Assembly (NCBI RefSeq): GCF_024347195.1
Contig: NZ_AP025281.1
Location: forward strand, 2,728,001 to 2,792,000
Direction: 5' to 3'
Source of the DNA: Aliamphritea hakodatensis
GTDB lineage: Bacteria; Pseudomonadota; Gammaproteobacteria; Pseudomonadales; Balneatricaceae
Length of the DNA stretch: 64,000 nucleotides
Shown: positions 34,134-43,558 of the stretch, piece after piece
Position numbering within the stretch: the first letter of the stretch is position 1
Layout: every line of letters starts with the position of its first letter
Translations under genes and position numbers: made by a program
Notes under the pieces: model-generated
The model's input: the letters and a program-made list of their open reading frames with translations, nothing else
The model's database searches: none
Told to the model about the DNA's origin: nothing

Positions 34134-35498
34134 ATGGATCTCTCTTCTTTAACTGCTATTTCCCCCGTCGACGGCCGCTACGGCAGCAAAACAGCTGACC
34201 TGCGTCCGGTATTCAGCGAATTCGGTCTGATCAGAGCCCGTGTTGAAGTGGAAGTACGCTGGCTGCAGAAACTGGCCGCTCACCCACAAATCACTGAAGT
34301 ACCGGCATTAAGCGATGCTGCCAACGCCGTGCTTAACCAACTGGTTGACAACTTTGGCGAAACTGAAGCTAACCGCGTTAAAGAAATCGAACGTACCACC
34401 AACCACGACGTTAAAGCGGTTGAATACCTGATCAAAGAACGTATTCAGGACAACGCCGAACTGGCTGCTGTCAGCGAATTCGTTCACTTTGCCTGCACCT
34501 CTGAAGACATTAACAACCTGTCTCACGCACTGATGCTGAAACAGGGCCAGGCGGTTATGCTGCCGCTGATGCAACAGGTCACTGACGAAATCGCAAAGCT
34601 GGGCCGCGATTTTGCAGAACAGCCAATGCTGTCCCGCACCCACGGCCAGACGGCGTCACCAACCACCGTTGGTAAAGAAATGGCAAACGTGGCTTACCGT
34701 CTGCAGCGCCAGATTAAACAGCTGAAAAATGCTGAACTGCTGGGTAAAATTAACGGCGCAGTAGGTAACTACAACGCGCACCTGTCTGCTTACCCTGATG
34801 TTGACTGGGCGCAGAACGCACAGGAATTTGTAGAAAGCCTGGGCCTGAGCTTCAACCCTTACACCACTCAGATCGAACCGCATGATTACATTGCTGAAAT
34901 GTTCGATGCTGTCTGCCGCTTCAACACCATCATCATCGATTTCGACCGGGATGTATGGGGTTACATTTCACAGGGTTATTTCAAGCAGAAGACCATTGCC
35001 GGTGAAGTCGGCTCATCTACCATGCCCCACAAGGTTAACCCGATCGACTTCGAAAATTCTGAAGGCAACCTGGGTATCGCCAATGCCATCATGCAGCACC
35101 TGGCTGCCAAACTGCCAATCTCCCGCTGGCAGCGCGACCTGACTGACTCCACCGTACTGCGTAACATGGGTGTAGGCTTTGGTTACAGCATGATCGCTTA
35201 TCAGGCCAGCCTGAAAGGCATCAGCAAGCTGGAACTGAATGCAGCCCGCCTGAACGACGATCTGGAAAATGCCTGGGAAGTACTGGCCGAGCCGATTCAG
35301 ACGGTAATGCGTCGTTACGGCATCGAAGAACCGTATGAAAAGCTCAAGGCACTGACCCGTGGCCAGACCATGAATAAACAGACCATCCAGACATTTATTG
35401 ATACGCTGGAAATGCCACAGAGCGCTAAGGATGAACTGAAGGAGCTGACGCCGCACAGCTACATCGGTAACGCACCGGCTCAGGCTAAAGCCATCTGA
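34134..35498 (+). CDS. purB: Adenylosuccinate lyase
   Basis: PurB catalyses two fumarate-releasing steps in purine synthesis (SAICAR to AICAR and adenylosuccinate to AMP). The 454-residue protein is the Escherichia coli type and opens LSSLTAISPVDGRYGSKTADLR. It has ERTTNHDVKAVEY, the catalytic histidine segment MLSRTHGQTASPTT and the superfamily signature SSTMPHKVNPIDFENSEGN, with the catalytic serine. It ends a block with the order rluE-nudJ-mnmA-hflD-purB. Confidence 0.98.
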   Translation: MDLSSLTAISPVDGRYGSKTADLRPVFSEFGLIRARVEVEVRWLQKLAAHPQITEVPALSDAANAVLNQLVDNFGETEANRVKEIERTTNHDVKAVEYLIKERIQDNAELAAVSEFVHFACTSEDINNLSHALMLKQGQAVMLPLMQQVTDEIAKLGRDFAEQPMLSRTHGQTASPTTVGKEMANVAYRLQRQIKQLKNAELLGKINGAVGNYNAHLSAYPDVDWAQNAQEFVESLGLSFNPYTTQIEPHDYIAEMFDAVCRFNTIIIDFDRDVWGYISQGYFKQKTIAGEVGSSTMPHKVNPIDFENSEGNLGIANAIMQHLAAKLPISRWQRDLTDSTVLRNMGVGFGYSMIAYQASLKGISKLELNAARLNDDLENAWEVLAEPIQTVMRRYGIEEPYEKLKALTRGQTMNKQTIQTFIDTLEMPQSAKDELKELTPHSYIGNAPAQAKAI

Positions 35499-35532
35499 GC
35501 TTTCTCTGTGGATGCAACAGCGCATCGCGCAT

Positions 35533-35565
35533 AAAAAAGCAGGGTTAACACCCTGCTTTTTTGTT
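35533..35565. terminator. Terminator between purB and the outer-membrane barrel gene
   Basis: A stem aaaagcaggg/ccctgctttt with a 6-base loop continues into TTTTG. A-runs and T-runs flank both sides, so it can serve both converging transcripts. Confidence 0.9.
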
Positions 35566-35594
35566 TCAGCCCTGACAGAAAAGATCCCTGCCCG

Positions 35595-36839
35595 CTAAAA
35601 GAAATACCTGACTGCCAGTAACAACTGCCGTTCTTCACGGTCAGCCGGTTCACCGGAATACACACGCCCCGGCCGGTCGGAATTAATCCAGCTATGTTCT
35701 ACAGATAAAAACAGAGGCTTTGAATACCGGTAGGTATAGTTCAGGGTCGCCGCCTTACCGTATTCACTGTTGTTATCACCCACAGTCTGGTCTTTATCCG
35801 TCACAGAAAACTCTTCAATACGACCGGTAACCCGGTGCTTCCCGATACGCTTGCTAAGCATCACAAAAGCACTGCTGTAATCATTGTCGACCACAGGCCT
35901 GCCGTAGACATCATTCATCAGGGTATCACCGGTCATATACTGGGCTGTCAGCTCCAGCTTCTTATCCAGTAACCAGCGCGCACCCACATAATAAAACCGG
36001 GTAAGCCAGGTATACTGACCGTGCTCTACGATATCTGTCCGGGCATTATTATTATAATAACCGGCATTTATTTCTCCCTGGCGCGACCAGCGTACCTGAG
36101 TCTGCAAATGATAACCTGGCCGGTCATCCAGCTCTAAAAAAGGGTCAGACTCAGCCGCCTGAGGCTCAAGTTTGAATCCACTCTTGCGCGCTTCCAGCGG
36201 CGGGATCTTACGCTTTTCTCCCCACAGCGTTTGCCGCGAACTGCTGGTCCAGCCATGCCACGCCAGCAGCGCGCCGGAAGGATCATTGTTAAAGAAACCG
36301 GAGGCCGTAAAACTCAGATCATAATCCGCATCGTTCAGTTTGCCTAAGCGCGTCCAGGTAAGCTCTGCCCCCAGCAAACGGATCTCCTCACCGATCCAGG
36401 TGTTCAGTGTTGAGCTGTTAAGGGTGTTTTTGGCTGCCCAGGCAAAGGCTTTATTCTCCAGCGATATAGCCGGATAAAACAAACCGACCTTTGACTGAAG
36501 CCGGTGCCCGGAATCATTCGGGATACCGCGGTACTTAAAAAATGTTTCCGTTATACCCAGACCGTTATCTTCACCATCAAGATAGCCGTTAGCCACCGCA
36601 TGAAAGCTGAGACCGGAATCCCACTCCAGAACCCACTGCAGGCCCGCCTGACCAAGATAGGCCTGACCGCCATTATCTGTGCCGAATTTACCAATCCCGC
36701 CCTGACGGTAACTGTCAGAGGTATCACTGTGCGCCAAACGGTAGTCAATGATGCCGTTCAGCTTACTTTCCAGCGCGCTTACCTGGGTAACCGCTCCGGC
36801 ACTTACGATTGCCGCAAATACTGTGCCTTTATTTAGCAC
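35595..36839 (-). CDS. Outer-membrane beta-barrel (porin-like) protein of a cupredoxin/GGDEF-EAL cluster
   Basis: The 414-residue precursor has a signal peptide (VLNKGTVFAAIVSAGAVTQVSA) and a mature part with alternating polar and hydrophobic strands. It contains many aromatic girdle residues and a terminal Phe (LLLAVRYFF), the usual signal for insertion by the BAM machine. I cannot name a porin family. The start is a GTG with ggaggagg just upstream, and it overlaps the last codon and stop of the GGDEF/EAL gene. This tight coupling suggests that the two proteins work together. An earlier ATG would give a proline/glycine-rich leader ahead of the signal peptide and is unlikely. Confidence 0.8.
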   Translation of the reverse strand: MLNKGTVFAAIVSAGAVTQVSALESKLNGIIDYRLAHSDTSDSYRQGGIGKFGTDNGGQAYLGQAGLQWVLEWDSGLSFHAVANGYLDGEDNGLGITETFFKYRGIPNDSGHRLQSKVGLFYPAISLENKAFAWAAKNTLNSSTLNTWIGEEIRLLGAELTWTRLGKLNDADYDLSFTASGFFNNDPSGALLAWHGWTSSSRQTLWGEKRKIPPLEARKSGFKLEPQAAESDPFLELDDRPGYHLQTQVRWSRQGEINAGYYNNNARTDIVEHGQYTWLTRFYYVGARWLLDKKLELTAQYMTGDTLMNDVYGRPVVDNDYSSAFVMLSKRIGKHRVTGRIEEFSVTDKDQTVGDNNSEYGKAATLNYTYRYSKPLFLSVEHSWINSDRPGRVYSGEPADREERQLLLAVRYFF

Positions 36840-39178
36840 GCCTCCTCCCGGGGATTCAGCTGGGCGTGGTCCTTCAGCCATGGCGTCAGCACATCGACAG
36901 CCTGAGGACGGCTGATATGATAGCCCTGCGCCAATTCGCACTTGTTAGTCGTCAGCCAATCCAGGGCGAACTCATCTTCGATACCTTCTGCAACCACGCT
37001 CAGCCCCATACTGTGGGCCAGTTCAATGGTCGATTTAACAATGATCTGATCGGACTGATCATCACTGAGACGCTGAATAAATGACTTATCAATTTTAAGT
37101 TCATGTACGGGCAACTGTTTAAGCTGAGCCAGTGAAGAATAACCGGTACCATAATCATCTATTGAAATGCGCATCCCCCAGACTTTAAAGCGGCTCAGCA
37201 ATGTAATAGCAGACTCAGGGTCTTCAACCACGGCGCTTTCGGTCACTTCCAGGGTGATCTTTTCTGCCGGTACAACCTGTTCCTGTACGGTTTCACAGAG
37301 AAAGCCGTAAAAATCCGGGTCCTTAAGATTGGCCGCTGAGATATTTATCGCTACCCCCAGATCAAGCCCCTCGGCCCGCCAGTCATTGTACTGGCTCAGC
37401 GCAGTGCGGATTACCCAGCGCGTCAGTGCATTGATCTGCCCGGTCTGCTCGGCAATATGAATAAAGTTGTCCGGTGGCACCATGCCCACTGTCGGATGAA
37501 TCCAGCGGACCAGCGCCTCAACATGGGTAACCACCCGGCTCTCCAGGTTCATTTTTGGCTGATAAAACAGGACTAACTGATCACCACTGATAGCCTGCTT
37601 CAAATCATTAATAAGATTAAGCCGCTCAACACTGTTTACATCAAGCTCAGGGGCAAACCACTGCACTTGCTGACTGGTCGCCCGGGTATGATGTAACGCG
37701 ATATCCGACATTCTCAGCAGGCTGTCAGGCGTATTACCATGCTCTGGATACAGTGACACTCCGCTGCGCACCTGTAGCTGAAAGCCCAGTCCTTCATAAT
37801 CAAAGACCGGCTCCAGCGCTGCATCCAGATGATCGAGACAACGCTGCACACAGCTTTGCGCTTCAGCCAGTGGGCAATTCTCAGTGAGCACCACGAACTC
37901 ATCGGCCCCAAGATGACACACCAGCTGAAAACCCTGCACACTCCGCAGACGCTCAGCCAGCGCCTGAATAACATAATCACCCACCTGATGACCCAGGGTA
38001 TCATTCACATCCTTAAGGCGGCTCAGATTAAGCTGAATCACCCCGAAGGCTTCTTCCTGCCCGCACAGAGAGCCCAGAATAATCTTCAGAAAGTTACGGT
38101 TAGGCAAATCCGTCAGGGGGTCATGGTTAGCCCGGTGAGACAATGCCTGTTCGCGGCTGAGCACCGCATCCTGCATAAGGTTAATCTCGTCGGCCAGTTG
38201 CCCCAGCTCGCTGCGGTCATCGAGATTAATCGTCTGGTTATAATCACCACTGGCAACAATTTTGGCCTGCTGAACCAGCCGTTTAACCGGCCGGGTAATG
38301 GATGCAGAAATCCAGTAAGCGCCGGCCAGCGACAACACCAGTGTACCGACTGCCAGAATCAGCAGCTTCCACCACTGCTCCTGCAGAACTTCCACGAAAT
38401 TTGCCCGTAAGCCATACATGGCAACGCCAAAACGTAGGTGCTGGTCTTCGGAAATCTGATGCCCGACCGCAATAAAGCGGTCATCAACAGACTGCTCAGT
38501 GATGATTTTTCCGGAAAACTGAACATCAGCTGTTGGCGATGAAGATGCCACCAGCCACCAACCGGCATCACCTTCCACTATAAAGTCTGTTTCAAGGCCG
38601 GTGATGGTCATAAATTCAGTCGCCAGACGCCCGTCAACCTGAAAGCCGAACATCACCCAGCCAATGGTTTTCGCGCCGACTTTTACCGGCGATAAACTTA
38701 ACTGGTAAACATTCTTGCCGATGGCATACAGATGACCCGGTTCAGGATTCTTCAGCCAGTCCTGATAACGAAATTCAACACCCACCTCATCACCCCGGCG
38801 GACCTTGCGCTCACCGCCGTCCTGTTCCGCGCTGACCAGTTGAGCATTGATCACCCCCTGTGCGGATACAGTCATCGCCAGATCTGCATTAATTCGCTTA
38901 CGGTGATTATTGAGCGCGACCAGCAAACTGCGCTGATCTTCATTAAATACCTGCTTAATGCCATAGTCTTTAGACACGGTTTCAGCGAACGCTGCAAGGT
39001 ATTCAATCCGGCTGGAAAACAACTCCGTAAAAACAGTCTTAGCAGTCGTCAGCCGATTACTGATTTCCTGCTTTTGCTGATTCTGATTACCCGCATACAG
39101 GGTCCAGAACGCCACCCCCTGTACCAATAACAGAAGCAGTACAAAGAAGGTAAATATTTTACTTTGTAAGCTTTTCAC
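36833..39178 (-). CDS. Membrane GGDEF/EAL protein with periplasmic sensor (probable c-di-GMP phosphodiesterase)
   Basis: The 781-residue protein has a membrane helix (about 8-29), a periplasmic sensor region (30-268, cache-like in size), a second helix (270-292) and a HAMP linker (about 290-345). A GGDEF domain follows whose signature is GADEF (424-428), then an EAL domain with EAL at 554-556. The EAL site looks complete: NIS, EVTES, DDYGTGYSS, KIDKSF, AEGIED and AQGYH are all present. The GGDEF signature has lost its second glycine, so cyclase activity is doubtful and the domain may bind GTP as a regulator. It lies between a cupredoxin-like gene (10 bases upstream) and a beta-barrel gene that overlaps it. 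Confidence 0.92.
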   Translation of the reverse strand: MKSLQSKIFTFFVLLLLLVQGVAFWTLYAGNQNQQKQEISNRLTTAKTVFTELFSSRIEYLAAFAETVSKDYGIKQVFNEDQRSLLVALNNHRKRINADLAMTVSAQGVINAQLVSAEQDGGERKVRRGDEVGVEFRYQDWLKNPEPGHLYAIGKNVYQLSLSPVKVGAKTIGWVMFGFQVDGRLATEFMTITGLETDFIVEGDAGWWLVASSSPTADVQFSGKIITEQSVDDRFIAVGHQISEDQHLRFGVAMYGLRANFVEVLQEQWWKLLILAVGTLVLSLAGAYWISASITRPVKRLVQQAKIVASGDYNQTINLDDRSELGQLADEINLMQDAVLSREQALSHRANHDPLTDLPNRNFLKIILGSLCGQEEAFGVIQLNLSRLKDVNDTLGHQVGDYVIQALAERLRSVQGFQLVCHLGADEFVVLTENCPLAEAQSCVQRCLDHLDAALEPVFDYEGLGFQLQVRSGVSLYPEHGNTPDSLLRMSDIALHHTRATSQQVQWFAPELDVNSVERLNLINDLKQAISGDQLVLFYQPKMNLESRVVTHVEALVRWIHPTVGMVPPDNFIHIAEQTGQINALTRWVIRTALSQYNDWRAEGLDLGVAINISAANLKDPDFYGFLCETVQEQVVPAEKITLEVTESAVVEDPESAITLLSRFKVWGMRISIDDYGTGYSSLAQLKQLPVHELKIDKSFIQRLSDDQSDQIIVKSTIELAHSMGLSVVAEGIEDEFALDWLTTNKCELAQGYHISRPQAVDVLTPWLKDHAQLNPREEAC

Positions 39179-39188
39179 ACAAACTCAC

Positions 39189-39863
39189 TCAATACTCAGA
39201 CAGAAAATCAAAATCATCATCGCTTTCCTGCTCAGGTGTTTCATCCATACCGCTGGTCAGCCGAGCTGTTACCTTCATCCCGTTTTGCACATCCACTGTC
39301 TGTGCCTCTCTGTTATTGTCGGCCAGCAGCTGTGGATGCCACACAGTCACCCGGTAACGGCCCGCCTCAGGGGTATCGAAACTGACAGCGCCAGCCTGTG
39401 AGGTTTTTCCGAACAAAGGGGTATCAACCAGCAACAGATAACCGGACATCCAGTCATGTATATTACAGCCCATAGCCACTTCCCCGCTCTGATCAAGACC
39501 ACGCTGCAGACGCTGTTCCCCTGCCTTGATCTTGAATGAAAAACGGGCATCACTGTCAACCGAGTAAATGTGGTGAGTAATATCATCCTGGTTATCAAAC
39601 AGTACGTCGCTGCCGGCCTGAGACACACTGACATAAGGTGCAAAAGACTTACCTTTCTGGCCGACACTGACAACTTTATCCGTCGCAGGCAATTGCTGAC
39701 CGTCCAGAGGCTCAGCATACACAACCATATCCTGCAGGGGCTCTCCCGAGGCGCTCAGCACCTGAACATTCAGCTCAATTGCCAGGGCCGGTGCAGACAT
39801 CAGCAGCCCAAGAATACAGCCGGCACGACTTCCAACAGTTACAGCCCAACCCAACTTTGCCAC
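39189..39863 (-). CDS. Periplasmic cupredoxin-like protein (often annotated methylamine utilization protein)
   Basis: The 224-residue precursor has a signal peptide ending ALA before IELNVQV. The mature protein has a beta-sandwich pattern and a possible type-1 copper site: a histidine in DDITHHIYS, and Cys, His and Met spaced as in GCNIHDWM (Cys, +3 His, +6 Met). The C-terminal part reads like a carboxypeptidase-regulatory-type beta domain (GAVSFDTPEAGRYRVTVWHP), ending in an acidic tail. The start is GTG, chosen because gggagt lies eight bases before it; longer readings have no ribosome site and bury the signal peptide. The GGDEF/EAL gene follows after 10 bases. Copper binding is inferred. 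Confidence 0.78.
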   Translation of the reverse strand: MAKLGWAVTVGSRAGCILGLLMSAPALAIELNVQVLSASGEPLQDMVVYAEPLDGQQLPATDKVVSVGQKGKSFAPYVSVSQAGSDVLFDNQDDITHHIYSVDSDARFSFKIKAGEQRLQRGLDQSGEVAMGCNIHDWMSGYLLLVDTPLFGKTSQAGAVSFDTPEAGRYRVTVWHPQLLADNNREAQTVDVQNGMKVTARLTSGMDETPEQESDDDFDFLSEY

Positions 39864-40107
39864 TGAAATACACTCCCTAGTCAGCCCGGAAAACCTGCTG
39901 CTATACATCGCTGAAGCAGTTATATTCACCCGGGATTCATCTGAAACCCGATCAATTCTGACCTGAATATACAGTATTATTGACCCGTAACTTGTTGCAG
40001 AAAGTACATTTTTACACAAAAAACATCTCACTTTGTGTTTCTGAGAACCCCCGCACCACGGCCTGTTCAGATAATAATCAGATCATTGAGTGATTGAATT
40101 CAGGGAC

Positions 40108-40133
40108 AAAAAAAGCCGGCTAAAAAGCCGGCT
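40108..40133 (-). terminator. Terminator of ndh
   Basis: On the minus strand agccggct pairs with itself around a short loop and is followed by seven T, six bases after the ndh stop. Confidence 0.9.
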
Positions 40134-40138
40134 CTTCA

Positions 40139-41428
40139 TCAGTGTAATTTTATTTTCGGCTGAACCATGTGCCCCACTTTCTGCGCAAGTATAAGACACA
40201 TCCCTTTGAGCCAGCCATGGATACTGAGCTGATGCATCCGGTACAGTGACATATACATAAGCCGGGCTATCTTACCCTCCACAAACATTGTGCCGCCGCT
40301 GAGATTCCCCATCAGGCTGCCCACCGTACTGTAACGACTGAGATTCACAAGGGAGCCGTGATCTTTATACAGATACGGTCTGACCGGCTTACCCTTCATC
40401 TGACGCCTTATACTGCTCGCGATATGACTGGCCATCTGATGTGCAGACTGCGCCCGGGGCGGCACCCAGGAACCGTCCGGTTGCTGGCAGGCAGCACAGT
40501 CACCCAACACCCAGATATTATCATCCACACTGGACTGCAAACCCGGCTTAACCACTATCTGACCACCGCGGCCGAGCTCAAAATAATTAAGATCCCTGAT
40601 AAAGTCCGGTGCTTTGACACCTGCTGCCCAGACCATCAGATCAGCAGCAATCAGATCGCCATTCTGATCAACATATCCCCGCTCATCCGCACAGGTCACC
40701 CGGGTATTCTCATGTACCACCACCCCCAACCGCTGCAATTCGCGCCGTGCAGCGGTGGATATACGCGCAGGCAGGGCTGGCAGGATACTCGGCCCCGCTT
40801 CCAGCAAATCCACCTGCAAACGGCTCGCAGACATTTCCGGCATACCGTACTGTTTGAGCAAATTGGCCACATGAGTCAGTTCCGCGGCAAGCTCAACACC
40901 GGTCGCGCCGCCGCCAACAATGGCCAACCGCAGCTTGTTTTCCGCGCCCTGCTGATTCACACGCATGAAGCTGTTCAGCAGGCCCCGCTGAAAACGCTCC
41001 GCCTGCTGATGAGAATCAAGAAAATAGCTGTACTCAGCCACTCCCGGCGTTCCGAAATCATTACTCACACTGCCGACGGCCATGACCAGAGTGTCATAGC
41101 TGATATTCCGCTCCGGCAACACCTGCACGCCATACTCATCATCAACGGCCGCCAGATGAATCTGCTTATCAGCCGCATCCAGCCCGGTCATGGTACCCAG
41201 CTGAAACTGGTAATGATGCTGCCCGCTGTGCGCCCGGTATGACACACCGTCAATACTCATGTCCAGCGACCCCGTTGCCACCTCATGGAGCAAGGGTTTC
41301 CAGATATGATTCGGATTTCGGTCTACGAGAATAATCTTCGCCTGTTTCTTTTTGCCTAATCGGCTGCCTAAACTTGCTGCCAGTTCAAGGCCGCCGGCCC
41401 CTCCTCCTACGATTACAATGGTTTGCAT
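40139..41428 (-). CDS. ndh: Type II NADH dehydrogenase (NADH:quinone oxidoreductase)
   Basis: Ndh passes electrons from NADH to ubiquinone at the inner face of the membrane without pumping protons. The 429-residue flavoprotein has FAD motif IVGGGAGGLELAASLG, WKPLLHEVATGSLD, NADH motif IVGGGATGVELAAEL, and AADLMVWAAGVKAPDF. The C terminus QLSIHGWLKGMCLILAQKVGHMV supplies the amphipathic membrane anchor. Similarity to Escherichia coli Ndh runs over the whole length. A gaggatt ribosome site precedes the ATG. It is transcribed alone. Confidence 0.96.
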   Translation of the reverse strand: MQTIVIVGGGAGGLELAASLGSRLGKKKQAKIILVDRNPNHIWKPLLHEVATGSLDMSIDGVSYRAHSGQHHYQFQLGTMTGLDAADKQIHLAAVDDEYGVQVLPERNISYDTLVMAVGSVSNDFGTPGVAEYSYFLDSHQQAERFQRGLLNSFMRVNQQGAENKLRLAIVGGGATGVELAAELTHVANLLKQYGMPEMSASRLQVDLLEAGPSILPALPARISTAARRELQRLGVVVHENTRVTCADERGYVDQNGDLIAADLMVWAAGVKAPDFIRDLNYFELGRGGQIVVKPGLQSSVDDNIWVLGDCAACQQPDGSWVPPRAQSAHQMASHIASSIRRQMKGKPVRPYLYKDHGSLVNLSRYSTVGSLMGNLSGGTMFVEGKIARLMYMSLYRMHQLSIHGWLKGMCLILAQKVGHMVQPKIKLH

Positions 41429-41617
41429 GGTTAATCCTCAAAATAAAGTCAGCTTAAGCCACTATATGTACAAAGAAACAATGACTTAAGCTCACCTTAT
41501 TCAGAGCAATAAGCTTACTGCATGCACTGGCTGAAAACAGATACACGCAGACAAAAACCTACCGGGACATACAATAGACGAAAGTCTAGCAAGCCGCTAT
41601 ACCCAGAAATGAATAGC

Positions 41618-41956
41618 TCATTGAGGTACATAATGGCACTGACCGGACATCAGCTGGTTTGGCTCCGCCGGCCGGTTAATATCCAGCGTGGATACCGGCA
41701 ACAGCGCCAGATTCGACAACCGGTTAAAACCCAGCGTCTGCTTATTCAGCACAATCACAGTCAGACCACTGAGCATACTGTAATGCCGGAACAGCCCGCT
41801 CTCATAACTCACCTGATCATCATAGAGTGCAAAATAATCTTCACTGGTCGCCAACTTACACAACAACGGCTGATCCGCGCCGTAAATACCGGACGCAGCC
41901 CCTGACAGGCAGCAAACAACACACCAACGGCATACACCGGAAAAAAGTCTGTTCAT
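41618..41956 (-). CDS. Small predicted secreted protein, function unknown
   Basis: This 112-residue frame begins with a basic start and hydrophobic stretch (MNRLFSGVCRWCVVCCLSGAASGIYG) that reads as a signal peptide with cleavage near residue 26. The mature part of about 85 residues has two cysteines, near its start (LLCKL) and its end (SGQCHY), which could form a disulfide. No family is recognised. The ribosome site is weak, and the gene is isolated between ndh and clpX, so it may be a real orphan or a chance frame. Confidence 0.5.
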   Translation of the reverse strand: MNRLFSGVCRWCVVCCLSGAASGIYGADQPLLCKLATSEDYFALYDDQVSYESGLFRHYSMLSGLTVIVLNKQTLGFNRLSNLALLPVSTLDINRPAEPNQLMSGQCHYVPQ

Positions 41957-42053
41957 ATCAGCATCGCAGTATCTGCCGATAACCGCGCCTCACAGATTAA
42001 AACCTCAGTATAGTGCGGCCCGGACAAACAGACGCAGCCTGAACAACAGGCAT

Positions 42054-42082
42054 AAAAAAAGGTAGCGATGGCTACCTTTTTA
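42054..42082 (-). terminator. Terminator of clpX
   Basis: On the minus strand aaggtagc and gctacctt pair around a short loop and run into seven T shortly after the clpX stop. Confidence 0.9.
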
Positions 42083-42098
42083 TCAGCGTAATTGCTGG

Positions 42099-43391
42099 TT
42101 ATTCTTCAGCGGCCGCTTTTGGCTGCTCAGTGTTCTCGTAAATCATCATTGGTTCAGATTCGCCTAAAATGACGCCTTCATCAATCACAACTTTACTGAC
42201 ATTATCCTGAGACGGCAGTGAATACATAGTATCCAGCAGCGTTTCCTCAAGAATTGAGCGCAAACCACGTGCCCCGGTCTTTCTTGCCAGCGCTTTCTGA
42301 GCAACTGCGTGCAGCGCAGACTCACGGAAGTCCAGCTCTGCCCCTTCCATTTCAAACAAGGCACCGTACTGCTTGGTCAGCGAGTTCTTTGGCTCAGTCA
42401 GAATCTGAATCAGCGCATCTTCATCCAGCTCTGCCAGTGTAGCCAGCATAGGAAGACGACCGACAAACTCAGGAATCAGACCATATTTAACCAGATCTTC
42501 CGCTTCCAGATCACGCAGCGCGTCAGTGACGTTTTTAGAATCATCCTTGCTGCTGACAGTTGCACTGAAACCGATTGAGCTCTTTTCACTGCGATTACGG
42601 ATTACCTGATCAAGGCCGGCAAATGCACCGCCACAGATAAACAGGATGTTAGACGTATCAACCTGCAGGAATTCCTGCTGTGGGTGCTTACGACCACCCT
42701 GAGGCGGCACAGATGCAACCGTACCCTCAATCAGCTTCAGCAGCGCCTGCTGAACACCTTCGCCGGATACATCCCGGGTAATTGAAGGATTATCTGACTT
42801 ACGGGAAATCTTATCGATCTCATCGATATAGACAATGCCCAGCTGAGCCTTTTCTACATCGTAATCACACTTCTGCAGCAGCTTCTGAATGATGTTCTCA
42901 ACATCTTCACCCACATAACCGGCTTCGGTCAGCGTCGTTGCATCAGCAATTGTAAAAGGTACATTCAGCATACGCGCCAGCGTCTGAGCCAGCAGGGTTT
43001 TACCGCTACCGGTTGGACCAATAAGCAGAATATTACTCTTACCCAGCTCTACTTCAGCGTTGCTGTTCTGCTGAAAACGCAAACGCTTGTAGTGGTTATA
43101 AACAGCGACAGATAAAACCTTCTTTGCACGCTCCTGACCAATAACGTATTCGTCCAGGTTATGCTTAATTTCGGCAGGTGTCGGCAAATCATCGCTTTGC
43201 TCAACATCTTCACTCACCTGCTGGGTTTCTTCAGTAATGATGTCGTTGCACAGATCCACACACTCATCACAGATGAATACTGAAGGGCCTGCAATCAGCT
43301 TTTTAACTTCGTCCTGACCTTTGCCGCAGAACGAGCAATACAGCGTTTTGCTGTCATCGCCGCCATCTTTGCCGTTGATATCGTCTGACAT
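42099..43391 (-). CDS. clpX: ATP-dependent Clp protease ATPase subunit ClpX
   Basis: ClpX is the AAA+ unfoldase partner of ClpP. The 430-residue protein has an N-terminal zinc-binding domain (LYCSFCGK and FICDECVDLC, four cysteines), Walker A GPTGSGKT, Walker B YIDEIDKI and the pore loop GYVGED. The IGF loop that docks ClpP is IGFS near IGFSATVSSKDD. A gagg ribosome site precedes the ATG. It follows clpP by 167 bases. The lon gene, which often comes next, is absent here; ndh and a small orphan follow instead. Confidence 0.97.
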   Translation of the reverse strand: MSDDINGKDGGDDSKTLYCSFCGKGQDEVKKLIAGPSVFICDECVDLCNDIITEETQQVSEDVEQSDDLPTPAEIKHNLDEYVIGQERAKKVLSVAVYNHYKRLRFQQNSNAEVELGKSNILLIGPTGSGKTLLAQTLARMLNVPFTIADATTLTEAGYVGEDVENIIQKLLQKCDYDVEKAQLGIVYIDEIDKISRKSDNPSITRDVSGEGVQQALLKLIEGTVASVPPQGGRKHPQQEFLQVDTSNILFICGGAFAGLDQVIRNRSEKSSIGFSATVSSKDDSKNVTDALRDLEAEDLVKYGLIPEFVGRLPMLATLAELDEDALIQILTEPKNSLTKQYGALFEMEGAELDFRESALHAVAQKALARKTGARGLRSILEETLLDTMYSLPSQDNVSKVVIDEGVILGESEPMMIYENTEQPKAAAEE

Positions 43392-43558
43392 TCAACTACC
43401 TCTTTCCTCAGGTAACCAGTGCTGAACCCGGCCACCATCTAATATATATCTTCCGCCATACTGAAAATTATAGCGGTTCATCACTCCGGAGCAGAACACA
43501 ACAACCGTATTATAACCGCTACAACTGTAGCATACGGCAGTCATCACTACCCTGAAGT

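Noticed and set aside
40358..41242. Open frame of 294 codons on the plus strand opposite ndh
   Set aside because: Antisense shadow; ndh matches its family along its whole length.
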